Below, piece by piece: positions 12,405 to 19,768 of a stretch of DNA of 64,000 nucleotides (its first letter is position 1; every line of letters begins with the position of its first letter). A model generated the notes under the pieces. The model was not told the origin of the DNA. It saw only the letters and a list, made by a program, of their open reading frames with translations, and ran no database searches. Where the stretch lies: assembly GCF_916700565.1 (NCBI RefSeq), contig NZ_CAKAKO010000002.1:992001-1056000 (forward strand). The letters run 5' to 3'. Origin of the DNA: Xenophilus sp. Marseille-Q4582 (GTDB taxonomy: Bacteria; Pseudomonadota; Gammaproteobacteria; Burkholderiales; Burkholderiaceae_C). The translations under genes and the position numbers were made by a program.

Positions 12405-12681
12405 CGATCCTCCTCACTTCTCGCGCTGGTGCATCCACCACTGCGCCCGGCGCGCGGGCGTAGCCGTCCAGGGCCTTCACGGCGGCGCGCACGTACTTCG
12501 GCACGCTGCGGGCCTTGTCGTAGGCTTCGACCATGCGTTGGCGCGCAGCATCGTCGGCGGGCCCAACCCCGTGGGCCGCGATGTCCTGCATGCCGGCCTG
12601 AAGTTCCTCCGGGCTGGGGCCGATCTCGCAGCGCACCCAGGCCACCAGGCGGCGAAGGTGGTTCAGGTCGGAGCGCTTCAC
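12394..12681 (-). CDS. Hypothetical protein
   Basis: 95 residues, mostly helical and charged (MKRSDLNHLRRLVAWVRCEIG). Its ATG overlaps the stop of the preceding gene in an ATGA arrangement, and its end overlaps the 59-residue gene before int. No family is recognised. Part of the leftward integrase run. Confidence 0.65.
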   Translation of the reverse strand: MKRSDLNHLRRLVAWVRCEIGPSPEELQAGMQDIAAHGVGPADDAARQRMVEAYDKARSVPKYVRAAVKALDGYARAPGAVVDAPAREVRRIDDR

Positions 12682-12857
12682 TTGCCACCTCCCGGCAGCG
12701 CCTCGAAGAACTGGCCGCGCCGCTGCTGCGTCACCTTCAGGTAATCGACCTCCACCTTCGCACTGTTGACCAGCACCGTTGCCACCTCGCCGATGACCTT
12801 GGCGCGGTCCAGCGCCATGGGGTTGTCGGGGTCGCGCAGGGCGCGCAGCGTGGCCAT
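12678..12857 (-). CDS. Small hypothetical protein (internal start)
   Basis: 59 residues from the ATG at 12857 (MATLRALRDPDNPMALDRAK), a compact helical domain. The ATG overlaps the stop of the HNH-like gene (TGATG), so re-initiation is plausible. The same frame is open all the way to 13769, so this may be the C-terminal part of the longer reading listed separately rather than a gene of its own. Confidence 0.5.
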   Translation of the reverse strand: MATLRALRDPDNPMALDRAKVIGEVATVLVNSAKVEVDYLKVTQQRRGQFFEALPGGGK

Positions 12858-13769
12858 CAGATGGCTTCGGACTTCTCCGATTCCGCTTTGCTCGCCATGC
12901 GGTTGATCTGCCGCGTGATGAGGGACTTCAGGCGGATGACCTGCTGCACCTCGGGCGGGTAACGCTGATCCAGCCGGTTCCGGTTCGCCAAGTCGGTGCG
13001 CGTCACCAGCATCAGGTTGGCCAAGGTCAGCGGCTGCGCTGGGTCGCTCGCCGTCACGATCATTCCCGCCGGCACCGGGCCGTGCGCTTCCTCCCACGTC
13101 GCCACCTCCACCCGCTTCCACGCTTCCGCGCGCGGGCCGCTTGCTTTCACCTTGCGCATCAGGTCGCCCCGAGAGTTGCGGCGCTCGGCCCCGAGCGGCA
13201 GGCGCTGATTGCTGGCCAGTCTCACTTCGGCCGGTCTCTCCAGCCCCAACTTCTTCGCCATCGCGCGCACCTGATCCTTCGGCCGGTTCATCAGCCTGCA
13301 CAGATCGGCCATCGGCGTCACCGGGTACAGCTGCGCCAGCAGCGTCTTCTCCGCCAGACTCCACCGCAGCGGCTTGCCGTCCAGCTTCATGTCGCTGGCG
13401 CGCGTGGCCACCGCCATCTTCGTGCGGCCGAGCTGCCGCGCTACTTCCTTCACCGGCATCGTGCCGTACAGCTCGCGCAGCCTTGCGTCCTCGTCGGCTG
13501 TCCACTTCGGCATCGGCTTTCTCTTGAGCATGCGCCGCCTCCAGGGTAGGGATGTCCTTGGCGCCTTTCGTGTAGACGCCGCTCTCGGGGTCGTAGGCCA
13601 GCAGGTCATGGTCCAGCGCCATGATGAGCTGGGCGTGGATGTTCCGGGAGTCCCCGGGCATCACGTACTTCTCTGCGATGTCGTCCAGCGCCAGGGCCTC
13701 ATCGGGGTTGAGGGCGAAGAATCCGACCACGCGCGCGGCCAGGCTCTCGGGGTTGGGGCGGTAGATCAC
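12678..13769 (-). CDS. Winged-helix-like protein whose frame runs through the HNH gene
   Basis: A GTG at 13769 has an excellent ribosome site (AGGAGGTGA) and overlaps the previous stop (GTGA). The first 80 or so residues (PESLAARVVGFFALNPDEAL, then DDIAEKYVMPGDSRNIHAQL) read like a small winged-helix domain. No stop follows in frame for 363 codons, so translation would cross the whole HNH-like gene in another frame, as low-complexity Gly/Ala/Arg sequence, and end with the 59-residue C-terminal domain. Either this is a genuine long overlap, or the original short gene has lost its stop by a frameshift. Confidence 0.5.
   Translation of the reverse strand: MIYRPNPESLAARVVGFFALNPDEALALDDIAEKYVMPGDSRNIHAQLIMALDHDLLAYDPESGVYTKGAKDIPTLEAAHAQEKADAEVDSRRGRKAARAVRHDAGEGSSAAARPHEDGGGHARQRHEAGRQAAAVESGGEDAAGAAVPGDADGRSVQADEPAEGSGARDGEEVGAGETGRSETGQQSAPAARGRAPQLSGRPDAQGESKRPARGSVEAGGGGDVGGSARPGAGGNDRDGERPSAAADLGQPDAGDAHRLGEPEPAGSALPARGAAGHPPEVPHHAADQPHGEQSGIGEVRSHLMATLRALRDPDNPMALDRAKVIGEVATVLVNSAKVEVDYLKVTQQRRGQFFEALPGGGK
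12857..13531 (-). CDS. HNH-like endonuclease with Myb-type N-terminus
   Basis: 224 residues from the ATG at 13531 (GGAGG 6 nt upstream). Two Myb/SANT-like three-helix units (about residues 9-50 and 54-95) come before a C-terminal region (HGPVPAGMIVTASDP, LTLANLMLVTRTDLANRN) that matches the phage HNH-associated fold in which HG..P.G and NL.LV.R are conserved. Some HNH residues look degenerate, so it may bind DNA without cutting. It lies entirely inside the longer reading of another frame. Confidence 0.75.
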   Translation of the reverse strand: MLKRKPMPKWTADEDARLRELYGTMPVKEVARQLGRTKMAVATRASDMKLDGKPLRWSLAEKTLLAQLYPVTPMADLCRLMNRPKDQVRAMAKKLGLERPAEVRLASNQRLPLGAERRNSRGDLMRKVKASGPRAEAWKRVEVATWEEAHGPVPAGMIVTASDPAQPLTLANLMLVTRTDLANRNRLDQRYPPEVQQVIRLKSLITRQINRMASKAESEKSEAI

Positions 13770-14176
13770 GCCTTCACCTCCTGCAGGAATGTGGCCAGCC
13801 TGCAGTTCTTCGCTGCGCCTGCAGGCATGCCGTTGATGATGGGGAACGGCCAGCCCTTGGCGGCCTGGGCACGCTCGGCCTCGATGCCTTCCAGGCGCTG
13901 GGGCGACAGGCGCAACTCCACCTCGAAGCCCTCGCGCCGCGCGACGATACGGACGTGGCCGGGGCCGCCGCGCTCGCGGCCGCGGTAGCCCTTGGTGACG
14001 CGCACGCCCGCCGGGTCGAACGAGCACATGCCGCGCGGGTTGCCCGGCTGGCCGGGGAAGTGGTGGCGCTGGGCCACGCCCGCCGCCACCAGCGCCTCGG
14101 CGGAGCCGATGTAGATGGCGCGCGAGTAGGAGACCAGACGCATGACGCCCGGGGCGACTTCGATGCGGTCAGTCAT
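13766..14176 (-). CDS. Hypothetical protein
   Basis: 136 residues, no signal or membrane segment, rich in Arg and Gly. It is joined to both neighbours by start/stop overlaps: ATGA with the gene upstream (14173-14176) and GTGA with the gene downstream (13766-13769). No family is recognised. Confidence 0.7.
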   Translation of the reverse strand: MTDRIEVAPGVMRLVSYSRAIYIGSAEALVAAGVAQRHHFPGQPGNPRGMCSFDPAGVRVTKGYRGRERGGPGHVRIVARREGFEVELRLSPQRLEGIEAERAQAAKGWPFPIINGMPAGAAKNCRLATFLQEVKA

Positions 14177-14958
14177 CGGTAGAACCCTCGGTAAGCGCGT
14201 TCCATGTTCCCCACGTCCGCATCGTCACCCCACGACTTGCGGCCGTCGCCGTCTCCGTGCAACTGCATCGCAAAGAAGTTGATGCTCGACAGCAGGACGA
14301 TGCGCTGCAGCATGCCGTGGTACATCGGGAAGTCGTCATCTCGCTCAATCTCCAGCAGCTTGATGACGCCTTCGGCCAGCTTGGCAATCTCGTGGTTCAC
14401 CTCCCGCGCAAGGTCGAACCGTCGCTCCGCATCGGGGTCCGCAGCTGGCGCTGGCGGCACTGCTTCGCTTACCGGCTCTGCCGCCGGAGGCTCAGGGGCG
14501 GGCGCCTTGGGCCAGAAGGCCGTGCCGGTGTCGATCATCGGGTGCAGAGACTCAAGCACGGCATCCGCCTGCTGCGCCAGCAGCCCGCGTCCGTCTCCGA
14601 CGTGCAAGGCAGCGCAGCCCTGCACCAACGCCTGAATATCGAACACCGAGCGCCCGAGGTCGCGCATAGCGTCCGAGTTGGGGGCGGCAGACCTTAGCGC
14701 CTTGCTGATCTCGATCTGTGCGAAGAACAGGAGCGTACTGCCGGAGTCACCTTCGTCGCCGGCTGCTTTGTCCGCGCCGAGCACAAGATCGCGAGCAGCC
14801 TCAATGGCTTTCACGATCTCAGCCATGGCCTTTTCCGGCGTCTTGGCAGCAGTTTTCCGAGCGCGTGGGTTTGCCGGCGCAGCCACGTTCTTCGAGGCCG
14901 ATGTCTTCTTGGCCGGCGCCTTCTTGGCGGCCTTGGGCTTATCGTTGACGGCGCTCAC
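14173..14958 (-). CDS. Hypothetical protein with Lys/Ala-rich N-terminus
   Basis: 261 residues from the GTG at 14958, chosen because that GTG overlaps the stop of the micro-gene upstream (GTGA). An ATG at 14979 in the same frame lacks a ribosome site. The first 50 residues are Lys/Ala/Pro-rich and disordered-looking, like nucleic-acid-binding tails; a helical middle follows, then a Pro/Glu-rich linker (about 155-180) and a helical C-terminal domain. No family is recognised. Confidence 0.7.
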   Translation of the reverse strand: MSAVNDKPKAAKKAPAKKTSASKNVAAPANPRARKTAAKTPEKAMAEIVKAIEAARDLVLGADKAAGDEGDSGSTLLFFAQIEISKALRSAAPNSDAMRDLGRSVFDIQALVQGCAALHVGDGRGLLAQQADAVLESLHPMIDTGTAFWPKAPAPEPPAAEPVSEAVPPAPAADPDAERRFDLAREVNHEIAKLAEGVIKLLEIERDDDFPMYHGMLQRIVLLSSINFFAMQLHGDGDGRKSWGDDADVGNMERAYRGFYR

Positions 14959-15029
14959 GATGTCAGCCCCCACACGCATTGCGCAGCGAACACCAGCGTC
15001 AGGGCAATGCCCAGGATCGCGTCCTTCAT
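14955..15029 (-). CDS. 24-residue single-span membrane peptide
   Basis: A tiny gene (MKDAILGIALTLVFAAQ is its first part) made almost entirely of one membrane span. Support: GGAGGTG 5 nt before the ATG, an ATGA overlap with the 353-residue gene upstream, and a GTGA overlap with the gene downstream. This kind of precise coupling on both sides is hard to get by chance. The function is unknown. Confidence 0.65.
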   Translation of the reverse strand: MKDAILGIALTLVFAAQCVWGLTS

Positions 15030-16087
15030 GCTGCACCTCCGCTGCGCTTGGCTTCGCGGGCGGCCTTCAGGCGGGCAGTGAGTTTCTTCGACTCGGCGGC
15101 GTGAATCTTCGCTTCCATCTCCGCCTCCTGCTCTCGGTACTCGACCTGCTGCTGGACCCATTTCAAGTTCACGCCCTTGGCGCCGATCTTCACCAGCCGC
15201 ATCATGATGAACAGATAGCCGGCAGCCACGTTGCCGCGAGTGAGGCGCTTCGGGCTCTCGCGGTCTTCCGTGTACATCTCGAATGCACTCTCAATGGTCG
15301 CCATCAAGTGGCCATCGGAGTAGGAGTGAGTCTCCAGATACTTGATGTGCTCAAGAGCCATGCGGATGCCCAACGCGCGCCCGGCTTCGTACGGCAGCTT
15401 CGGTGCGTCGAAGAACACCGTTCTTCCGGAGCCCGAGACATAGCCGCCGCGAGGTCCGTGCTTGGTCTCCCGGAACTGGAAGGAAAGCTCTCGCTGCACC
15501 CTCTTCGTGTGCTTGTCCGGCCACGATGTCCGGGCCGCTTCCGCCTCGTACTGGCGGCGCACGAGGGTGTCCTGGATATGCTGGGCGAGCATGTCCATCT
15601 CCTTGCGGCGCAGGCGCTTCCCCAGTCCATCGACGACGTGGGCGCCGAGCTTGCGCGCGGCCTTGTTGATCGCCTCGATGATGGTTGTCCCGCTCTCGCC
15701 GTAGGCAGGGCAGTTTTCGGGATCAAAGTGGATGGCGACCTCTTTGAACGCGAAGAACTGGTAGCCGCTGTTCGGCGTGAACCACACGAACGGCTCGCGG
15801 GTGTCGCTGTGGCACAGGGCCTCAGACCCGATGGGGTAGCGACGGGGATGCTCAAGTCGGGCCGCCTCAACGGCCTCAGACCACTTCCCTTTGAACGCCT
15901 CGCCCTTCGTTGGGCGCAGGAAGAGCGTGATCAGGGTAGGGCTGCCCGAGTTCGGCCAGTTCGGCGGCGGGGTCCACTCAACCTTCGGCTTTGCCGGGTC
16001 CTTGTAGAAGATCGGCTCGGGGTTGTCCTCGGGGCGTGCCGGCGCAGCATTTGCGCGCGCAGGTGCCAACGTGGCATCATTCGCCAT
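15026..16087 (-). CDS. Hypothetical phage protein
   Basis: 353 residues, soluble, with a Pro-rich N-terminus, a central alpha/beta region (GYQFFAFKEVAIHFDPENCPAYGES) and a long basic coiled-coil C-terminus (about 290-353). No recognised family. It lies downstream of the KilA-N gene, separated by 25 bp, and overlaps the following micro-gene by ATGA. Confidence 0.75.
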   Translation of the reverse strand: MANDATLAPARANAAPARPEDNPEPIFYKDPAKPKVEWTPPPNWPNSGSPTLITLFLRPTKGEAFKGKWSEAVEAARLEHPRRYPIGSEALCHSDTREPFVWFTPNSGYQFFAFKEVAIHFDPENCPAYGESGTTIIEAINKAARKLGAHVVDGLGKRLRRKEMDMLAQHIQDTLVRRQYEAEAARTSWPDKHTKRVQRELSFQFRETKHGPRGGYVSGSGRTVFFDAPKLPYEAGRALGIRMALEHIKYLETHSYSDGHLMATIESAFEMYTEDRESPKRLTRGNVAAGYLFIMMRLVKIGAKGVNLKWVQQQVEYREQEAEMEAKIHAAESKKLTARLKAAREAKRSGGAA

Positions 16088-16112
16088 GGTTCTTTCCTTG
16101 AGAGGGTTTGGA

Positions 16113-16889
16113 TCAAGAGGCCTGCTCGGTTGGCGCCGAGCTGGTTTCGATAGAAGCCTCGACGGTTGGCGCTGTCGGGGCTTCGCCTTTTGTGGCGCGC
16201 CGTTTTCGCGGCGGCGGGTGCGTGCTGGGCTCGATGCGCGGCGCCTGTGCTGCTGGCGCGAGCAGCGTTCCGAACTGGCCCAGCGCGGCCTTGGCGTTGT
16301 CGTAGCCGTCGTGATGGTCGCTCGCCACTGCGAAAGTCGCGCAGGCGATCTGGTTCGCTGCAGCTACCAGGGCCAGCTTTCCAGGCGGGAGGCTGCCTCG
16401 CTGGCCGGGCTCGATACCGACTGCTTTGTTGATGGCCTTGTTGACGTTGACATGCACGGCCCAGGGCTTTGACGATTCCGCTGCCTTGGCATCGACCACG
16501 GCGTGGAGTTCGTGATAGCCCGAGAGGTACTCAGCCCGGATCGCTTGTGGCGAGGTCGGAGCGCCACGCAGGATCTGGTCGATCTGCTCGTCGCACCAGA
16601 TGGCGAAGTTGAGGTCGAGCCACTGGGCGTAGCGCACGGCGAGCTTTGGATGCAGCCAGGTGCCGCCGTACCGTCCGCGCCGAGTGACCTTCCAAATACC
16701 AGCTTTCCCGGTAATTGCGATCTGGCGTGCGTCGAGCGCCGCGATGTAGTCGATAGTGGAGTCCAACTCCAAGAAGTCGTTGGGGCGCTTGCCGTAGCGA
16801 TCTGCAGCCACTGTCGCGTCGAACCAGCCCTCGGCGTCGAATGCGAACGTGTGGCCGTCGTACTCTGCCTGGATCACTTCGGTGGTCAC
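16113..16889 (-). CDS. KilA-N domain DNA-binding protein
   Basis: 258 residues. The N-terminal 100 residues match the KilA-N fold (AEGWFDATVAADRYGKRPND, WKVTRRGRYGGTWLHPKLAV), which binds DNA and is common in phage early regions. The C-terminal 60 residues are a Pro/Thr/Ala-rich tail. Its start overlaps the stop of the Arc-like gene (ATGA), so the two are co-expressed. The target is unknown. Confidence 0.85.
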   Translation of the reverse strand: MTTEVIQAEYDGHTFAFDAEGWFDATVAADRYGKRPNDFLELDSTIDYIAALDARQIAITGKAGIWKVTRRGRYGGTWLHPKLAVRYAQWLDLNFAIWCDEQIDQILRGAPTSPQAIRAEYLSGYHELHAVVDAKAAESSKPWAVHVNVNKAINKAVGIEPGQRGSLPPGKLALVAAANQIACATFAVASDHHDGYDNAKAALGQFGTLLAPAAQAPRIEPSTHPPPRKRRATKGEAPTAPTVEASIETSSAPTEQAS

Positions 16890-17071
16890 TGCTGCTGCTC
16901 CTTGGTGGTGCTGGGTTGCTGGGTGTGCTTGGCCTTGAAGGTCGAGCGCAGGCGGGCCAGGATCTCGCCGTTCAAGCTACGGTCGTTCGCGATGGCCTCG
17001 GCTTTCAGTTGAGCCTTGAGGTCATCCGGAATGCGGACCGGGGTGGGTGCGAGTTGGTGACGGTCGGTCAT
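16886..17071 (-). CDS. Arc-like ribbon-helix-helix regulator
   Basis: 61 residues. The sequence PVRIPDDLKAQLKAEAIAND with RSLNGEILARLRSTF fits the Arc/MetJ ribbon-helix-helix fold (beta strand, two helices), which binds DNA as a dimer of dimers. It is the first gene of the leftward integrase run, 84 bp from a second, divergent Arc-like gene; the repeats between them are the likely operators. Confidence 0.85.
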   Translation of the reverse strand: MTDRHQLAPTPVRIPDDLKAQLKAEAIANDRSLNGEILARLRSTFKAKHTQQPSTTKEQQQ

Positions 17072-17078
17072 GGCATGA

Positions 17079-17143
17079 GTAGATTCTTAAAGAGTCATTC
17101 AACAGAGTCAAGTAGATTCTTTGTGAAAGAATCTGAAAGAGTC
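17079..17143. promoter_or_regulatory. Repeated operator-like elements between two Arc-like genes
   Basis: AGTAGATTCTT occurs at 17079-17089 and 17111-17121, AAAGAGTC at 17089-17096 and 17136-17143, and CAGAGTC at 17103-17109. AGATTCTTT (17114-17122) and AAAGAATCT (17126-17134) form a perfect inverted repeat with a 3-bp spacer. The AT-rich spacing and the divergent ribbon-helix-helix genes on either side make autoregulatory binding sites the natural reading. Confidence 0.7.
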
Positions 17144-17155
17144 GATGATTAGGGG

Positions 17156-17752
17156 ATGGAGCCTAAGCAGCAGCCGCCGTACCCCTTGCGCATAAATCCA
17201 GAGTTGCGCGAGCGCCTGGAAGCCGAGGCGCAAACGGCGAAGCGCAGCCTGAATGCTGAAATCGCGGATCGGTTGGAGCGATCCATCAATGGCGAGTCCG
17301 CGCCAGATGCGACCGTGAAGAGCTTCGCCGCTGCGCTGGCCAGTGCGCAGCAGGATGCGGCAATGGCGGCTGTCCAATCGGAGGGGCGCCTTTTCGCCGC
17401 TGCAAATGTGTCGAAAGTGCTGGTTGAGGTTCTCGATGAGATTGCTCGCCGTGAGATCACGCTGGACGTGAACCAGGAAAGCCTTGACGAGGCCTATATC
17501 AACGCTACGAGGTTCGTGCGCGATGCTGAGCACCGCTTCGAGTCTGGAGGGCTGGACGCTGTTATCAAGCGCGCCGAAGTTGCCCAACGCAGACTTGACG
17601 AAGCGCAGGCCGCCTTGATGGAACTTGCCACGCGGCGTTCGCAAAGCAGCGATCTTCCCGCCGAACGAGTCGTCAGCTTCAAAGGCCCCAGCGGCAAGGC
17701 GCGCAAGATTGAAGTCACCACCAAGGCGCGAAGGGGCGCACCGAAGCCCTGA
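17156..17752 (+). CDS. Arc-like regulator with long helical extension
   Basis: 198 residues. The N-terminal 45 (PLRINPELRERLEAEAQTAK, then RSLNAEIADRLERS) are an Arc-type ribbon-helix-helix unit, followed by about 150 residues of mostly helical, charged sequence that could oligomerise or bind a partner. It is the only rightward gene in the left arm, and its codon use is less GC-biased than its neighbours. It diverges from the shorter Arc-like gene and converges on the pL cassette. Confidence 0.8.
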   Translation: MEPKQQPPYPLRINPELRERLEAEAQTAKRSLNAEIADRLERSINGESAPDATVKSFAAALASAQQDAAMAAVQSEGRLFAAANVSKVLVEVLDEIARREITLDVNQESLDEAYINATRFVRDAEHRFESGGLDAVIKRAEVAQRRLDEAQAALMELATRRSQSSDLPAERVVSFKGPSGKARKIEVTTKARRGAPKP

Positions 17753-17784
17753 TCGCTTGGTGCCGATGCACCAGGCCGGGGCCA

Positions 17785-18390
17785 TCACAGCGACCTCCCG
17801 GCGAGGCGCTCCATCAGCGGCCGTTCGCGGTACTCACCGAACGCGCCGTTGAAGAACTCGTTCGCGCCGTCGTGCACGATGCGATCCAGCTTCGGGTTCG
17901 TCTTCAGTTCGCGCATGAATGCCTTGGTGTGGCACCAATGCAAAGGCTGAAACTCGCGCGAGGAGAAGTCCTCGCCGCGCGTGCTGGCCGAGTTCTCCAA
18001 CTGCATGACGCAGATCAGATTCAGTGCGGAGTCGCCGTACTTGCGCACGTCCTCGGTGTCCCGATCTGCCGGGTTGGCGTTGATGGCCTCGAACACCTGT
18101 TGCCGGGTCGCCTTCTGGTCGAGCGCGTGGCACAGCGGCATCAGGTATCGGCCGATCTCGATCTCGGCGGAGTCCAGCTGCAGCCGGCGCTCTTCCAGTT
18201 CCGCAAGCTCGCCCAGCGCAGCGGCCTTGGTTGCGCCATCGGGCGCGTTCTCGCTGAGCCGGGTCCAGTGAGCCCGGTTGTAGTTTTGCGCGTTGCGCGC
18301 CATGACGATGCGGCGCGCGCAGATGCGCAGCCCCACCAGCTGCTTGATGAGCTGGTCGGCGGTTTCGTTGCCGGTGATCTCGAAGTTCAT
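17785..18390 (-). CDS. Hypothetical protein, end of pL cassette
   Basis: 201 residues from the ATG at 18390, which overlaps the stop of the micro-gene upstream (ATGA). Soluble and largely helical. No family is recognised. Last gene of the five-gene cassette read from pL; a 6-bp hairpin without T-run (17758-17773) lies in the gap to the convergent Arc-like gene. Confidence 0.7.
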   Translation of the reverse strand: MNFEITGNETADQLIKQLVGLRICARRIVMARNAQNYNRAHWTRLSENAPDGATKAAALGELAELEERRLQLDSAEIEIGRYLMPLCHALDQKATRQQVFEAINANPADRDTEDVRKYGDSALNLICVMQLENSASTRGEDFSSREFQPLHWCHTKAFMRELKTNPKLDRIVHDGANEFFNGAFGEYRERPLMERLAGRSL

Positions 18391-18458
18391 GGCGTCCACC
18401 ACACAACAACGACAGACACCACGGCCATGACGTAGAGGGCGAGGTCTTCGGCGGTCAC
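18387..18458 (-). CDS. 23-residue single-span membrane peptide
   Basis: A tiny GTG-started gene (V-TAEDLALYVMAVVSVV is its first part), nearly all one membrane span ending in WWTP. AGGAGGTC lies 6 nt before the GTG. Its start overlaps the stop of the ART-like gene (GTGA) and its stop overlaps the next start (ATGA). It is unrelated in sequence to the 24-residue peptide at 14955-15029 but has the same layout. Confidence 0.65.
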   Translation of the reverse strand: MTAEDLALYVMAVVSVVVVWWTP

Positions 18459-18910
18459 GCTGCGACCTCCTGATGCACATCGAGCCGCACCCAAGGCCCG
18501 TTGATGCCGTCCATGCGCTCGATGTGCAGGCCCTCGATGGGCATGGGGCCGACGCGCCCGAACCAGTTGGAAGGGTGGCTGCCGTTGGCGTTGGCGCACA
18601 GGGAGCGCCATGATTCGTTGCCGATGCGCGCAGCCCGGCGCAACTCGGCACCGGTCATCAGTCTTCGCGCCTCGGTGCCGAAGCGGTACAGGCCATTGCC
18701 GTGCGTGTACGCTTCGGAGAGCGTGGCGAACCGCATCTTCCCGTCGGCGCCCTGGATGCCGGGCAGGGCAGTGGGCTCGTAGTGCCGGTTCAGGCTGAAC
18801 CAGACCACCGGCCGCTCAACGTCGGGCACGTTGGCAGTTGCTGGGCGCAGGAAGCCCGACGACAGGATGGAGGCCATGTGCTGGCCGCGCGTGTAGTGCC
18901 AGGCGATCAT
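18455..18910 (-). CDS. Possible ADP-ribosyltransferase-fold protein
   Basis: 151 residues. The opening WHYTRGQHMASILSSGFLRP, followed by ERPVVWFSLNRHYEPTA, resembles the start of KptA/DarT/RES-type proteins (H-Y/F-T, then IL..G.L.P, then a V.FS element), which share the ADP-ribosyltransferase fold. I cannot identify a full catalytic triad, so this is a fold-level suggestion only. Its start overlaps the previous stop (ATGA) within the pL cassette. Confidence 0.6.
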   Translation of the reverse strand: MIAWHYTRGQHMASILSSGFLRPATANVPDVERPVVWFSLNRHYEPTALPGIQGADGKMRFATLSEAYTHGNGLYRFGTEARRLMTGAELRRAARIGNESWRSLCANANGSHPSNWFGRVGPMPIEGLHIERMDGINGPWVRLDVHQEVAA

Positions 18911-19362
18911 GCTGCCCCCGGTGCGTTGGTGCCGGCCCGCATCACGCTCGCCTCAACAGTCCGCCCGAGCACGGCCAGCAGCCGAGCCTTCAGCACTGGC
19001 GCCGCGAAGATGTCCACGCGGGCGGGGTCGGCGTAGCCCACGCCTTCGGGGCCACCCCAGCTCAGTTCGAACAGGCGCGCGTCGATGTCCTCACTGACGT
19101 TCTGCTCGATGAGGTCCTGGGCGCTCTGGATGTTGTAGATCAGGCCGTCATCGCACCAGTTCGCGGTGCCCACGCCCCATGCCTGGAAGAGCAGGCTTTC
19201 GAGGAAGGCGCCCGCGCAATCGGGGGGTCTCGGCCCGTCGAAGAAGACGATGCGCTCGTGCAGCAGCTCATCGCGTGGGCGCAGCCGATCGGGCAGGCTC
19301 ACGATGGCGCGGTACAGCCGGCCCTGGGCGGCGTAGTGGGCAGGGGAGGGGCGCGCGTTCAT
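18907..19362 (-). CDS. Hypothetical protein
   Basis: 151 residues, soluble, mixed alpha/beta (LLFQAWGVGTANWCDDGLIY). It overlaps both neighbours by four bases (ATGA at 19359-19362 and 18907-18910). No family is recognised. Confidence 0.7.
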   Translation of the reverse strand: MNARPSPAHYAAQGRLYRAIVSLPDRLRPRDELLHERIVFFDGPRPPDCAGAFLESLLFQAWGVGTANWCDDGLIYNIQSAQDLIEQNVSEDIDARLFELSWGGPEGVGYADPARVDIFAAPVLKARLLAVLGRTVEASVMRAGTNAPGAA

Positions 19363-19727
19363 GCCGCGCTCCCCAGGTGCTCAACGGCATGTGCGCGCTT
19401 GCGCTGGGCCGCCAGGCGATGCACGAGCGAGCCATCGGGAGCGCGCCAGTCTTCGAGGAACAGCAGTTCGTCGTTGCCTCGGCGGGCCTTGCGGCGGTAC
19501 TCGATGAACTCCGGCGTGACGCTCAGCGCGATGTGCGCGCGTCGGCGCAGATCCATCTCGACGGCGGTCCGAAGGCCGTGCGGATCACGGGGTAGGGCGT
19601 CTGCCTGGGCCGTCAGCTTGACGGCGAGGGACATGCTGTCCAGCAGGCCGGAGAAGCGGCGCGGCGCTGGCGCTGCTGGCTGTGCCTCTCGGCGATGGGC
19701 CGCTGCTGCGGCTGACGTGCGGTGCAT
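19359..19727 (-). CDS. Hypothetical protein, first gene of pL cassette
   Basis: 122 residues, basic and helical, with an Ala/Pro/Arg-rich N-terminus. It is the first gene after the pL promoter, and its ATG at 19727 lies next to a long inverted repeat. A later start at the Met near residue 32 (MSLAVKLTAQ) is possible. Confidence 0.65.
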   Translation of the reverse strand: MHRTSAAAAAHRREAQPAAPAPRRFSGLLDSMSLAVKLTAQADALPRDPHGLRTAVEMDLRRRAHIALSVTPEFIEYRRKARRGNDELLFLEDWRAPDGSLVHRLAAQRKRAHAVEHLGSAA

Positions 19728-19729
19728 TC

Positions 19730-19768
19730 ATCACTCCATGGCACCGCGTATCGGTGCAATGGAGTGAT
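19730..19768. promoter_or_regulatory. 39-bp near-perfect inverted repeat at pL start
   Basis: Two 17-base arms (19730-19746 and 19752-19768) pair with one mismatch around a 5-bp spacer. The repeat overlaps the end of the pL -10 box and stops three bases before the first start codon. It could be an operator across the transcription start or a leader hairpin. Confidence 0.65.

Noticed and set aside
17758-17773. TGGTGC/GCACCA hairpin as terminator between convergent genes
   Set aside because: Six-bp stem without a T-run on either strand.
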